This document shows positions 17,254 through 26,204 of a stretch of 64,000 nucleotides of DNA, piece by piece. This DNA comes from Streptomyces sp. NBC_00557 (GTDB taxonomy: Bacteria; Actinomycetota; Actinomycetes; Streptomycetales; Streptomycetaceae): the NCBI RefSeq assembly GCF_036345995.1, contig NZ_CP107796.1:5952001-6016000 (forward strand). Reading direction: 5' to 3'. The notes under the pieces were generated by a model. That model was not told the origin of the DNA. It saw only the letters and a program-made list of their open reading frames with translations, and searched no databases. Numbering within the stretch: the stretch's first letter is position 1; every line of letters begins with the position of its first letter. Position numbers and translations under genes: made by a program.

Positions 17254-18540
17254 TCACGCCTCGGCCGGTACGGCGGCGGCGCGGCGCTCGCGCATCCGCA
17301 GCGCGTGCTCGTTGGTCCGGGCGTCGTACGTCATGAGCCCCGGCAGGCAGAGCGCGAGCAGCCCCATGGCGCCCGCGCAGGCGAGCCCGCCGGAGACGAC
17401 CGAGGTCCGCACGCCCGCCCAGGCCGCCATGCCGCCCGCCCGGACCTGGCCGAGCTGCGGGCCGACCGAGTAGGACAGCAGCTCGATCCCGGCGAGCCGG
17501 CCGCGCAGCTCGTCCGGGATCGTCTGGTTCCACATGGCCGACCGGAAGATCCCGCTGACCATGTCGAAGCCGCCGCCGGCGGTCAGGAACAGCAGGGCCG
17601 GCCAGACGTTCCCGCACACGCCGGCCGCCGCGACCGACAGGCCCCAGCCGGCGGCCGACAGCACCACCATCAGCCCGTGCCGGTGGATCCGCGACGTCCA
17701 GCCGCCGGTCAGGCTCACCAGCATCGCCCCGGCCGGGACGGCGGCGTACATCAGGCCCAGCGCCCAGTCGGCGTGCAGTTCGTCGGCGAGGAACGGCAGC
17801 ACCGCGAGCGGCATGGCGAGGAACATCGCCGCGAGGTCGACGACGTAGGTGCCGAGGAGTTCCTTGCGGCTCCAGGCGTAGCGGGCGCCCTCCAGGATCG
17901 CGCCGAGCGACGGCTTGGAAGCTTCGTGCGAGGCGGGGGAGGGGGCGATCCGGACGATGTACGCCAGCGACACGGCGAAGGTCAGCAGGTCGGCGGCATA
18001 CGCCCAGCCCAGCCCCGCGTAGGCGACGACCACGCCCGCGACGGCGGGGCCCGCGACGCCGCCGACGGTCCAGCGCAGGGAGTTCAGCGAGGCCGCGGCG
18101 GGCATGTCGTCGTGCGCGACGATCCGGGGCCACAGCGAGTCCAGCGCCGGGCGCTGGACGGAGACCAGGGCGGAGGAGAGGGCGGCGACCGCGTACAGCG
18201 GCCAGACCGCGGGGCGCGGGAGCAGGGCGTTGAGCAGCAGCGCGGCGCTCAGCAGCCCCTGGCCGGCCTCCGTCCACACGATGAGCCCGCGCTTGTCGAG
18301 CGCGTCGGCGAGGGCGCCGCCGTACAGGCCGCACACGATGAGCGGCAGCAGCTCCACGGCGCCGACCGCACCCACCGCCGCCGCGGAACCGGTGAGGTCC
18401 TTCAGCTGCACGGGGAGCGCGACGAAGGTCAGGAAGCTGCCGAAGTTGCTGATCAGGCCGGACTTCCACAGGCGCTGGAAGTCGGCGGAGGCCTTCCAGG
18501 GCGAGAGGTCGGGGAGGAGTGCGCGGGTCACTCCAGGCAT
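17254..18540 (-). CDS. MFS exporter (EntS-like)
   Basis: 428 residues from the ATG at 18540, chosen because upstream in-frame sequence runs through a 31-bp tandem repeat whose unit is not a multiple of three. About 12 membrane helices. LWKSGLISNFGSFLTFVALPVQL, LYGGALADALDKRG and QRPALDSLWPRIV match the EntS / MFS_3 exporter group, several of which release siderophores. No siderophore genes are adjacent, so the substrate is open. Ends base-to-base with the 77-aa gene on the opposite strand. Confidence 0.82.
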   Translation of the reverse strand: MPGVTRALLPDLSPWKASADFQRLWKSGLISNFGSFLTFVALPVQLKDLTGSAAAVGAVGAVELLPLIVCGLYGGALADALDKRGLIVWTEAGQGLLSAALLLNALLPRPAVWPLYAVAALSSALVSVQRPALDSLWPRIVAHDDMPAAASLNSLRWTVGGVAGPAVAGVVVAYAGLGWAYAADLLTFAVSLAYIVRIAPSPASHEASKPSLGAILEGARYAWSRKELLGTYVVDLAAMFLAMPLAVLPFLADELHADWALGLMYAAVPAGAMLVSLTGGWTSRIHRHGLMVVLSAAGWGLSVAAAGVCGNVWPALLFLTAGGGFDMVSGIFRSAMWNQTIPDELRGRLAGIELLSYSVGPQLGQVRAGGMAAWAGVRTSVVSGGLACAGAMGLLALCLPGLMTYDARTNEHALRMRERRAAAVPAEA

Positions 18541-18589
18541 GCTCGGCGCGGCGGGGCCACCGGGCAACCGGTTTTCCCCGCCCCCGCGT

Positions 18590-18730
18590 CTCCAGGGAGG
18601 CCGGGTTTCGCACCGCCGCGTCCCCAGGAGGCCGGTGTTCTCACCGCCGTGTCCCCAGAAGGCCGGTGTTCGCACCGGCGCGTCACCAAGAGGCCGGTGT
18701 TCCCGCCGGCGCGTCACCAGGAGGCCGGCG
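18590..18730. repeat. 31-bp tandem repeat array of small hairpins
   Basis: About 4.5 copies: 18590-18621 (32 nt), 18622-18652, 18653-18683, 18684-18714 (31 nt each) and a partial at 18715-18730. Each full unit holds a short inverted repeat, the best in unit 3: CCGGTG, TTCG, CACCGG. The other units keep the TTCN loop while the stems vary. The array lies in the leader of the exporter gene and enters the last codons of the SIS-like gene. The 31-nt unit is not a codon multiple, so it is not selected as protein. Confidence 0.75.
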
Positions 18731-19310
18731 GAGGTGCCGTCAGGGCCTCCGCCAGCCGTGCCAGCCGGTCGCGGAAGCCCCGCCGGACCCTCGGAGAGCT
18801 CCCGTTCTCCCCGGCCGCCGCGCTGACCAGGTGCTGCACCGCGTCCAGGTCCAGCTCCGCGCCCTCGGGTACGGCCAGCGTGTCGTGGGCCATCGCCGCG
18901 AGGTCGCCGTCACCCGCGCCGAGGGCCAGCACGGTCACCCCGGCCCGCCGGGCCGCGTGCACCCGCTCGAGCAGCGGCGCGGGCTCCGAGGGGGCCACGA
19001 CCAGCAGCGTCTCGCCCCGCCGCGCCGCCTCGATGCGCCCGGGGCCGACGGCCAGGTGAGCGGGGTCGCAGGGGCGGGCGTGATGCCGTACCAGGGTGGG
19101 AGCCAGCTCGGGCGTCCCGGACCACGCGGCCTCGTCCACCAGGTGCGCCGCCAGATGCCACGGCTCGTACTCCGGCGTGCCCACCAGCAGCAGTCCGCCG
19201 CCGTGCGCCACCACCGATCCGCGCAGCACGCCCGCGAATCTCCGGGTGGCCCCCAGCCACTCGGTCCCGGCGAGCACTTCCCGCAGCAGCGCGACCCGTA
19301 CGGCGTCCAT
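18714..19310 (-). CDS. SIS-like (sugar isomerase fold) protein of unknown function
   Basis: 198 residues. Two halves resemble SIS phosphosugar-binding folds: GGGLLLVGTPEYEPWHLAAHLVDE (about 37-60) and GETLLVVAPSEPAPLLERVHAARRAGVTVLALGAG (about 98-132). The second matches the strand-helix-strand that grips sugar phosphates in SIS proteins. No HTH domain, so it is not an RpiR regulator. Cytoplasmic. Its 3' end lies inside the 31-bp repeat array. It is divergent from the sialidase gene; a shared role in amino-sugar metabolism is conceivable but only inferred. Confidence 0.6.
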   Translation of the reverse strand: MDAVRVALLREVLAGTEWLGATRRFAGVLRGSVVAHGGGLLLVGTPEYEPWHLAAHLVDEAAWSGTPELAPTLVRHHARPCDPAHLAVGPGRIEAARRGETLLVVAPSEPAPLLERVHAARRAGVTVLALGAGDGDLAAMAHDTLAVPEGAELDLDAVQHLVSAAAGENGSSPRVRRGFRDRLARLAEALTAPPPASW

Positions 19311-19437
19311 GGGCCCGCATCCTGCCGCAACGGGGCACCCGTGACCCGGAGTTCACCCGGAATTCGCCCGCTCCGGGGACAAGCACCGGTCACCGTGCGA
19401 ACACCGCTCGCCCCTGCCGATTCCGAGGAGCCGCCCC

Positions 19438-20526
19438 ATGACCGACGCCACCGTCACCGACGCCACCGTCCCCTTCCGCGCCGGACAGGAGGGCTACGCG
19501 AGCTTCCGGATCCCGGCGGTCGTGCGCACCGCCGGCGGCACCCTCCTCGCCTTCTGCGAGGGCCGCGTCGACTCCGCCGCCGACCACGGGCACATCGAGA
19601 TCGTGCTCAAGCGGTCCACGGACGGCGGCCGCGGCTGGGGACCGCTCCAGGTCGCGGCGCGCAACGGGGAGGACCTCGCCGGCAACCCGGCCCCCGTCGT
19701 CCTCGACACCGGCCGGATCCTGCTCGTGCACGTCCGGGCCGCCGCCACCGCCACCGAGGCCGCCATCCTGCGCGGAGAGGTCGACGACGCCGACGGGCGG
19801 CGCGTGTGGGTGCAGCACAGCGACGACGAGGGCGTCACCTGGTCCGCGCCCAGGGAGATCACCGCACAGGTGAAGAAGCCCGGCTGGCGCTGGTACGCCA
19901 CCACCCCCGGGCACGGCATCCAGCTCGCCGGCGGCCGGGTCCTCGTCCCCGGCAACCACACCGTGCCGCCCGCCGGCGCCGACACCGGCGCCGAGCCCCG
20001 GTACAACAGCGGCCACTGCCTGCTCAGCGACGACCGGGGGGAGTCCTGGTACCTCGGGTACCTGGACGAGAACACCGACGGGTACGTCAACGTCAACGAG
20101 ACCACCGCCGCCGAACTCCCCGACGGCCGCGTCTACCTCAACACCCGCAACGACTCCCCCTCGCCCGGCAACCGCGCCGACGCCCACTCGCACGACGGCG
20201 GCAGGACCCTTCGCAAGCCGTTCCGCCCGCAGGCCGGCCTGACCGCGCCCGTCTGCCAGGCCTCCGTCCTCCAGCTCCGCGACCCCGACCTGCTGCTGTA
20301 CTCCGGTCCGGCCGACCCCGCCCAGCGCGCCCTGATGTCGATCCGGGCCTCCGCCGACGGCGGCACCACCTGGCGCACGGCGTTCACCGTCGACGGGCTG
20401 CCCGCCGCCTACTCCGACCTGGTCCGCGTGGACGCGGACACCGTCGGAGTCCTCTACGAGACCGGCGACTTCGGCGCCTACGAGACGATCACCTTCCGCC
20501 GGGTCCCCGTGCGGCGGCTGACCTGA
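19438..20526 (+). CDS. Exo-alpha-sialidase family protein (BNR repeats)
   Basis: 362 residues from an ATG after GAGGAG. The sialidase FRIP motif is at residues 23-26, and Asp-box (SxDxGxTW-like) repeats recur: STDGGRGW, SDDEGVTW, SDDRGESW, SHDGGRT and SADGGTTW. They mark a six-bladed propeller. It has no signal peptide, whereas sialidases acting on host or environmental glycans are normally secreted, so this one may act on imported sugars or on another substrate. Confidence 0.88.
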   Translation: MTDATVTDATVPFRAGQEGYASFRIPAVVRTAGGTLLAFCEGRVDSAADHGHIEIVLKRSTDGGRGWGPLQVAARNGEDLAGNPAPVVLDTGRILLVHVRAAATATEAAILRGEVDDADGRRVWVQHSDDEGVTWSAPREITAQVKKPGWRWYATTPGHGIQLAGGRVLVPGNHTVPPAGADTGAEPRYNSGHCLLSDDRGESWYLGYLDENTDGYVNVNETTAAELPDGRVYLNTRNDSPSPGNRADAHSHDGGRTLRKPFRPQAGLTAPVCQASVLQLRDPDLLLYSGPADPAQRALMSIRASADGGTTWRTAFTVDGLPAAYSDLVRVDADTVGVLYETGDFGAYETITFRRVPVRRLT

Positions 20527-20562
20527 GCCGTGCCGTCCCCGTCACGGACGTAGAGTCGCCCC

Positions 20563-21276
20563 ATGACCTCTACCGACAGCGCACAGACCCCCGCCAAGGT
20601 GCCCGCCAAGGACCCCTGGGACCTGCCCGACGTCTCCGGGTACGTCGTCGGCGTGCTCGGCGGCACCGGACCGCAGGGCAAGGGCCTCGCCTACCGGCTC
20701 GCCCGGGCCGGCCAGAAGGTGATCATCGGATCCCGCGCCGCCGAGCGCGCGCGGGCCGCCGCCGAGGAACTCGGCCACGGCGTCGAGGGCGCCGACAACG
20801 CCGAGACCGCGCGCCGCAGCGACATCGTGATCGTCGCCGTACCGTGGGAGGGACACGGCGACACGCTGAAGGTCCTGCGCGAGGAACTGGCCGGCAAGCT
20901 CGTCGTGGACTGCGTCAACCCGCTCGGCTTCGACAAGAAGGGCGCCTACGCGCTCAGGCCGGAGGAGGGCAGCGCCGCCGAGCAGGCCGCCGCGCTGCTG
21001 CCGGACTCCCGGGTCACCGCCGCCTTCCACCACCTGTCGGCCGTCCTCCTCCAGGACCCGGAGATCGAGCAGATCGACACCGATGTGATGGTGCTCGGCG
21101 AGGAGCGCGCCGACGTCGAGACCGTGCAGGCCCTCGCCGGGCGCATCCCCGGCATGCGCGGCATCTTCGCCGGGCGGCTGCGCAACGCCCACCAGGTCGA
21201 GTCGCTCGTCGCGAACCTGATCTCCGTCAACCGCCGCTACAAGGCACACGCCGGGCTCCGCATCACCGACGTCTGA
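20563..21276 (+). CDS. npdG: NADPH-dependent F420 reductase (F420:NADPH oxidoreductase)
   Basis: 237 residues. The N-terminal Rossmann motif GVLGGTGPQGKGLAYRLA and the NADP-binding GSRAAERARAAA are followed by VAVPWEGH, VDCVNPLGFDKKG and HHLSAVLLQDP, the ordered signatures of Fno/NpdG. It transfers hydride between NADPH and coenzyme F420, feeding F420-dependent reductases in the cytoplasm. It follows the sialidase gene by 36 nt. Confidence 0.92.
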   Translation: MTSTDSAQTPAKVPAKDPWDLPDVSGYVVGVLGGTGPQGKGLAYRLARAGQKVIIGSRAAERARAAAEELGHGVEGADNAETARRSDIVIVAVPWEGHGDTLKVLREELAGKLVVDCVNPLGFDKKGAYALRPEEGSAAEQAAALLPDSRVTAAFHHLSAVLLQDPEIEQIDTDVMVLGEERADVETVQALAGRIPGMRGIFAGRLRNAHQVESLVANLISVNRRYKAHAGLRITDV

Positions 21277-21331
21277 GCGGATGGGGGACACTGTCCGTCG
21301 TAGCAGTGTCCCCCGCAAGGAGCCGACCCCC

Positions 21332-21523
21332 ATGCCCCGCATCGCCCTGTACACCCTCGTCGTCTGCGTGCTGTCCGTGGCCGCCGCCGTCGTCTCCTTC
21401 CTCCAGGGCAGCTGGCTGGGGCTCGTCTGGGTGCTGCTGGCGGGCCTGACCTCCAACATGACCTGGTACTACGTCAAGCGCGGCCGGGCCGCCGCCGCGC
21501 GGGACACGTCCGTCACGGGCTGA
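21332..21523 (+). CDS. Small membrane protein (63 aa)
   Basis: ATG preceded by AAGGAG. Two hydrophobic helices (about residues 4-22 and 28-43) separated by a short loop with GSW, then a basic tail (KRGRAAAARD). Unknown function. Its last 11 nt overlap the end of the convergent site-2 protease gene. Confidence 0.65.
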   Translation: MPRIALYTLVVCVLSVAAAVVSFLQGSWLGLVWVLLAGLTSNMTWYYVKRGRAAAARDTSVTG

Positions 21524-22313
21524 CCTGGCAGATCTCCGGCGTGCCCTGCCAGAAGCGGTACAGCTCCTGGCCGCAGTACCGCGGGAAGTCGCCCACGCCC
21601 AGGTGGCGCAGGACCGCGTCGACCACGTCGAAGAACGCGGTGTTCACCGACGGCAGCCACAGCAGCGCGAACACGAACAGCAGCCCGAACGGCGCGAACG
21701 GCTCCACCTGGCGCTTGACCTTGTACGACAACCAGGGCTCGATGACGCCGTAGCCGTCCAGGCCGGGCACCGGCAGGAAGTTCAGGATCGCCGCCGTCAC
21801 CTGCAGCAGCGCCAGGAACGCCAGCGCGTACCGGAAGCCGGCGGGCACGCCGTCCAGCGCGTGCAGCCAGAACGGCGCCGTGCACACCGCCGCGAACAGC
21901 GCGTTCGTCAGCGGGCCCGCCGCCGAGACCAGGCTGTGCCGCCAGCGGCCCGGGATCCGGCCGCGCTCGATGAACACCGCGCCGCCGGGCAGACCGATCC
22001 CGCCCATGATCACGAAGAGCACCGGGAGCACGATGCTCAGCAGCGCGTGCGTGTACTTCAGCGGGTTCAGCGTGAGATAGCCCTTCGCGCCGACCGTGAT
22101 GTCGCCGCTGTGCAGGGCCGTGCGCGCGTGCGCGTACTCGTGCAGGCACAGGGAGACGATCCAGGCCGCGGTCACGAACAGGAACACCGCGACGCCCGGC
22201 TGCGCCGCGGCTCCGGTCCAGGTGGCCCAGCCCGTCACCGCCGTCACGGCCAGGATGCCGACGAACACGGGACTGACCCGGCGGTCGCCGCGGCGGGTGG
22301 TGGCGGTGGTCAT
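21513..22313 (-). CDS. Site-2 protease family (M50) membrane metalloprotease
   Basis: 266 residues from the ATG at 22313. HEYAH, the HExxH zinc site, lies in the second hydrophobic segment, and NFLPVPGLDGYG supplies the conserved LDG third ligand. Several further membrane helices are present. No PDZ domain, so this is a minimal S2P rather than an RseP homologue. Such enzymes cut membrane-spanning substrates, but none can be named. The divergent promoter region (22314-22418) contains a short dyad, CGGTCG, GAAGTG, CGACCG at 22336-22353. Confidence 0.88.
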   Translation of the reverse strand: MTTATTRRGDRRVSPVFVGILAVTAVTGWATWTGAAAQPGVAVFLFVTAAWIVSLCLHEYAHARTALHSGDITVGAKGYLTLNPLKYTHALLSIVLPVLFVIMGGIGLPGGAVFIERGRIPGRWRHSLVSAAGPLTNALFAAVCTAPFWLHALDGVPAGFRYALAFLALLQVTAAILNFLPVPGLDGYGVIEPWLSYKVKRQVEPFAPFGLLFVFALLWLPSVNTAFFDVVDAVLRHLGVGDFPRYCGQELYRFWQGTPEICQVSP

Positions 22314-22418
22314 CGGCGGGCTCCTGTGCGGTCGGCGGTCGGAAGTGCGACCGTACCGGCCGCGCACTCCTCGGAGAAACGTCTCGCGCCCGCCGCCGGG
22401 TTCCGGGAACCTGGGGGA

Positions 22419-22931
22419 ATGCCACGGATGAGGGTGTTCTACGAGGACTGGCAGATGGAGTGCTGCGGCACGCCGTTCGCCGTGGGCGACGAGGTGGCCT
22501 GGCGGCTGGTCGCCCACGACGCCGAGGACATCCGCCAGGGGTGGGGCTACGGCGCCGGGGCCCGGGTGGAGCACCACGGCGCGGGCCCGGACGACGACGA
22601 CACGGACCGCGCGCGGACCACGGGCCGTGTGCACGCCATCGAGCTGGTGCGGCAGGAGCACCTGGCGTACACGGACCGGCGAGCCCTCGAGCGCCTGGAC
22701 CGCGCTCAGGCGGGGGACGGCGGGAAGCCGGTCATCCTTCCGTCCCCGTACCAGATGGAGGCGGTGCCCGGCGCCCACACCCTCCAGGCCGTCGACCGCT
22801 GCCCCAAGTGGTTCGAGCGGGAGGAACCCGGCCGGAGCCCGGGCCCGCACCGCGTCCGCCACGCCGTCGGCGTCCTCGTCACCCTGGACGTCCCCGGCGG
22901 CACGCCGTCCCAGCCCTGTGACCCGCGCTGA
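22419..22931 (+). CDS. Conserved hypothetical protein, DUF6578-like
   Basis: 170 residues from the ATG at 22419; an ATG three codons later (22428) is a possible alternative. The N-terminus MRVFYEDWQMECCGTPFAVGDEVAWRL resembles a small actinobacterial family recalled as DUF6578, which I could not check. A cysteine pair, many acidic residues, no signal peptide. Ends 14 nt before the SARP regulator. Confidence 0.6.
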   Translation: MPRMRVFYEDWQMECCGTPFAVGDEVAWRLVAHDAEDIRQGWGYGAGARVEHHGAGPDDDDTDRARTTGRVHAIELVRQEHLAYTDRRALERLDRAQAGDGGKPVILPSPYQMEAVPGAHTLQAVDRCPKWFEREEPGRSPGPHRVRHAVGVLVTLDVPGGTPSQPCDPR

Positions 22932-22945
22932 CCGCTCCGGAGACA

Positions 22946-25900
22946 ATGGACCCCGTGCGTTACCGCCTGCTCGGCACCACCCAGGTACTCCGCCCCGACG
23001 GCACGGCCGTCCCGGTCGGCGGGGCGCGGCTGCGTGCCCTGCTGGGCGTGCTCGCGCTGCGCGCCGGACGGACCGTCCCCGTCGGCGTGCTCGTCGACGA
23101 GGTGTGGGGCGCCGATCCGCCCGCCGACGCCGCCGGGGCGCTCCAGGCGCTGGTCGGCCGGCTGCGCCGCGCCCTCGGCGCGGACGCCGTCGCCTCCGCC
23201 GAGGGCGGCTACCGGCTCACCGCCGCGCCCGACGACATCGACCTCACCCGCTTCGAGCGGCTGACCGCCGACGGCCTCGCCGCGCTCGCCGACGGCGACC
23301 CGGCCAAGGCCGCCGCCGTCCTGGACGACGCGCTCGCCCTGTGGCGCGGCCCCGCCCTCGCCGACCTGCCCGACCACCACGCCGAGGCCGCCCGCTGGGA
23401 GACCCGCCGGCTCGACGCGCTGCGCGCCCGGCACACCGCCGCCCTCGCCCTCGGCCACGCCGAGCAGGCGCTGCCCGAGCTGACCGCCCTGTGCGACGAG
23501 CATCCGCTGGACGAGCCGCTGCAGGCGCTCCGGCTGCGCGCCCTGCGCGACACCGGCCGCCCGGCGCAGGCGCTCGCCGCCTACGAGGACGTACGACGGC
23601 TGCTCGCGGACCGGCTCGGCTCCGACCCCGGCCCCGAACTGCGCGCCCTGCACGCCGGGCTGCTGACCGACGAGGCCCCGCAGCCGCCGCGGCAGGTGCT
23701 CGGCAACCTGCCCGCCCGGCTGACCTCCTTCGTCGGCCGGGAGAGCGACATCGACGCCATCGGCGCCGACCTCGCCACCGCCCGCCTGGTCACCCTGCTC
23801 GGGCCCGGCGGCGCCGGCAAGACCCGGCTGTCCCAGGAGGCCGCCGAGGCGTTACGGCACACCGTCCGCGACGGCGTGTGGCTGGCCGAGCTGGCCCCCG
23901 TGGACGACCCCGAGGCCGTGCCGCAGGCCGTGCTCACCGCCATCGGCGCCCGCGAGACCGTGCTGCACGGCGCCGGCGCCGAGAGCATGCGCGCGGTCGC
24001 CGACCGGCCCGACGACCCGCTCGAGAGGATCGTGGAGCACTGCGCCCGCCGCCGGATGCTGATCGTCCTCGACAACTGCGAGCACGTGATCGAGGCCGCC
24101 GCCCGCCTCACCGAGCGCCTGCTGGCCCGCTGCCCGCACCTGACCGTCCTCGCCACCAGCCGGGAACCCCTCGGCGTGCCGGGGGAGCGGGTGCGCCCGG
24201 TGGAGCCGCTGCCGGAGCCGGTCGCGCTCAGACTGCTCGCCGACCGGGGAGCCGCCGCCCGGCCCGGCTTCCGCATCGAGGACGACCCCGAGGCGTGCGC
24301 CGAGATCTGCCGGCGGCTGGACGGACTCCCGCTGGCGATCGAGCTGGCGGCGGCCCGGCTGCGGATGCTCACCCCGCGCCAGATAGCCGACCGGCTGGAC
24401 GACCGCTTCCGGCTGCTCACCTCCGGCAGCCGCACCGTGCTGCCCCGCCAGCAGACCCTGCGGGCCGTCGTCGACTGGTCCTGGGAGCTGCTGGACGCCG
24501 CCGAACGGGACGTCCTCGCCCGGCTGTCCGTGTTCGCCGGCGGCTGCGACCTCGCCGCCGCCGAGGCCGTCTGCGGCCCGGCCGCCCTGGAGGCGCTGGG
24601 TTCCCTGGTCGACAAGTCCCTGGTGGTGGCCGCCCCTTCGGCCGACGGCCAGATGCGCTACCGGCTGCTGGAGACCGTCGCCGAGTACGCCGGCGAACGC
24701 CTCGACGAGACCGGGCGGCGCGCCGAGGCCGAGCGCGCCCACCTGACGTACTACCGCGAACTCGCCCGCACCACCGACCGGTTGCTGCATGGCCCCGGGC
24801 AGCGGGCCGCCATCGACCGGTTCGAGACGGAGTACGAGAACCTGCGCACCGCCCTGCGGCACGCCGTCGCCGCCCGCGACGAGCAGGAGGGGCTGTGCCT
24901 GGTGCTGTCCCTGGCGTCCTTCTGGCAGATGCGCGACCAGCGCATCGAGACCCGCGGCTGGTGCGAGGAGGTCATGGCGCTCGGACCCGACCCCTTCGCC
25001 GAACCGCTGCGGCCCGCCCGGCCGGTGTGGCGGCCGTGCACCGAGACCCCGCCCCCGTACACCGGGGAGGTCCTCGCCGAGGCCCGGCGCGGCGTCCACC
25101 TCGCCCACCTCGCCTGCATGGACCACGACCTGTCCGCCTGGCAGACGCCCGAGGCGCAGGCGAAACTGCGCGCCATCGCCCGCGCCTACGAGCCCGGGAT
25201 GCCGCAGACCTGCCGGGTCCCCGGCCTGCTGTGGTTCTACGCCGTCATGCTGACCGGCGGCGCCGAGCGGATGTGGACGGTCATCGACGCCTGCGTCCGG
25301 ACCAGCCGCGACACCCCCGGCTACGAGTGGGAACTGGCCGTGACGTTGCAGATGCGCGCCAACCTCCTCGCCAACCGCGCCGCCTGGGCCGGCAACGCCG
25401 CCGAGGACGCCGAGGAGGCGCTGGAGATCTTCCGCCGCCTCGGGGACGCCTGGGGCACCGCCGAGGCGCTCTCCGCCCGCGGCGAGGCACATGAACGCCA
25501 GGGCGCCTACCACGAGGCCGCCGCCGACTACCGCGCGGCCATCGAGCACGCCGAACTCCTCGGCGCCCGCGGCCAGATCGCCATCCTCCGCGCCCGCCTC
25601 GGCGCCGTGCTCATGGAGGTCGGGGAGATGGAGCGCGGCGAGCGGCTGCTCAGGGACGTCATCGCGAGCCAGGACGGCTCCCTCAACGAGGCGATGCCCG
25701 CCGCCCGGCTCTTCCTCGCCTGCTGGCTGGGCCTGACCGGCCGCGTGGCCGAAGCGCGGGAGCAACTGGTCCTGCTGCGCGAGGAGTTCAGGATCGCGCA
25801 CTTCGTCGTCTTCGACTCCATGCTGCTCACGCAGGAGGCCTGGCTGGACGCCCTCGACGGCCGGGCCGAGGAAGCGCTCGAGCGGTGCCGGCGGGCGCTG

Positions 25901-26200
25901 AGCCTGGCTCGCGACCCGCTGACCCAGACCATCGCCCCGCACCTGGAGTCGATCTGCCTCAACAGCGCGGCGATGGCCCTCGCCGGCCTCGACGGCGGCA
26001 GCCGCGCCGCCGACGCCGCCCGCTGCCTGGGCGCCGCCGACGCGCTGCTGCCGACCGGGCACATCCTGTCCGGCGTCGAGCGCCGCTGCCACGACCTGAC
26101 GGAGGAGCGGATCCGGCAGGTGCTGGACGAGCCCGCCTTCCGGGCCGCGTACGCCGAGGGCGGTGGCCTCTCCCTCGCGGAGGCCACCGCCCTCGTCTGA
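22946..26200 (+). CDS. AfsR/SARP-family transcriptional regulator with NB-ARC and TPR domains
   Basis: 1084 residues. Order: OmpR-type winged helix (about 1-95), bacterial transcriptional activation domain (about 100-245), NB-ARC ATPase with Walker A GPGGAGKT at 286-293 and Walker B LIVLD at 372-376, then tetratricopeptide-like helices to the end. Large SARPs of this plan activate promoters through direct heptamer repeats. Residue 303 is encoded by TTA (23852-23854), so translation should depend on the bldA tRNA. Its 3' end nearly touches a convergent ABC exporter operon, a likely target (see 28063-28102). Confidence 0.92.
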   Translation: MDPVRYRLLGTTQVLRPDGTAVPVGGARLRALLGVLALRAGRTVPVGVLVDEVWGADPPADAAGALQALVGRLRRALGADAVASAEGGYRLTAAPDDIDLTRFERLTADGLAALADGDPAKAAAVLDDALALWRGPALADLPDHHAEAARWETRRLDALRARHTAALALGHAEQALPELTALCDEHPLDEPLQALRLRALRDTGRPAQALAAYEDVRRLLADRLGSDPGPELRALHAGLLTDEAPQPPRQVLGNLPARLTSFVGRESDIDAIGADLATARLVTLLGPGGAGKTRLSQEAAEALRHTVRDGVWLAELAPVDDPEAVPQAVLTAIGARETVLHGAGAESMRAVADRPDDPLERIVEHCARRRMLIVLDNCEHVIEAAARLTERLLARCPHLTVLATSREPLGVPGERVRPVEPLPEPVALRLLADRGAAARPGFRIEDDPEACAEICRRLDGLPLAIELAAARLRMLTPRQIADRLDDRFRLLTSGSRTVLPRQQTLRAVVDWSWELLDAAERDVLARLSVFAGGCDLAAAEAVCGPAALEALGSLVDKSLVVAAPSADGQMRYRLLETVAEYAGERLDETGRRAEAERAHLTYYRELARTTDRLLHGPGQRAAIDRFETEYENLRTALRHAVAARDEQEGLCLVLSLASFWQMRDQRIETRGWCEEVMALGPDPFAEPLRPARPVWRPCTETPPPYTGEVLAEARRGVHLAHLACMDHDLSAWQTPEAQAKLRAIARAYEPGMPQTCRVPGLLWFYAVMLTGGAERMWTVIDACVRTSRDTPGYEWELAVTLQMRANLLANRAAWAGNAAEDAEEALEIFRRLGDAWGTAEALSARGEAHERQGAYHEAAADYRAAIEHAELLGARGQIAILRARLGAVLMEVGEMERGERLLRDVIASQDGSLNEAMPAARLFLACWLGLTGRVAEAREQLVLLREEFRIAHFVVFDSMLLTQEAWLDALDGRAEEALERCRRALSLARDPLTQTIAPHLESICLNSAAMALAGLDGGSRAADAARCLGAADALLPTGHILSGVERRCHDLTEERIRQVLDEPAFRAAYAEGGGLSLAEATALV
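23852..23854 (+). promoter_or_regulatory. Rare TTA leucine codon in the SARP gene
   Basis: In-frame TTA at codon 303, just after Walker A. In Streptomyces TTA is read only by the developmentally controlled bldA tRNA, so full-length regulator should appear late. Confidence 0.85.
26161..26189. terminator. Hairpin at the end of the SARP gene
   Basis: CGGTGGCCTC (26161-26170) pairs perfectly with GAGGCCACCG (26180-26189), 9-nt loop, inside the last codons of the SARP gene and facing the convergent ABC permease gene that ends 4 nt after the SARP stop. No other terminator fits between them. Confidence 0.5.
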
Positions 26201-26204
26201 GCTG

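Noticed and set aside
18590..18730. Possible CRISPR array
   Set aside because: Units are contiguous with no unique spacers and no cas genes nearby.
22627..25494. 955-codon frame inside the SARP gene
   Set aside because: Arg/Pro/Ala-rich shadow frame; the SARP frame carries all recognised domains.
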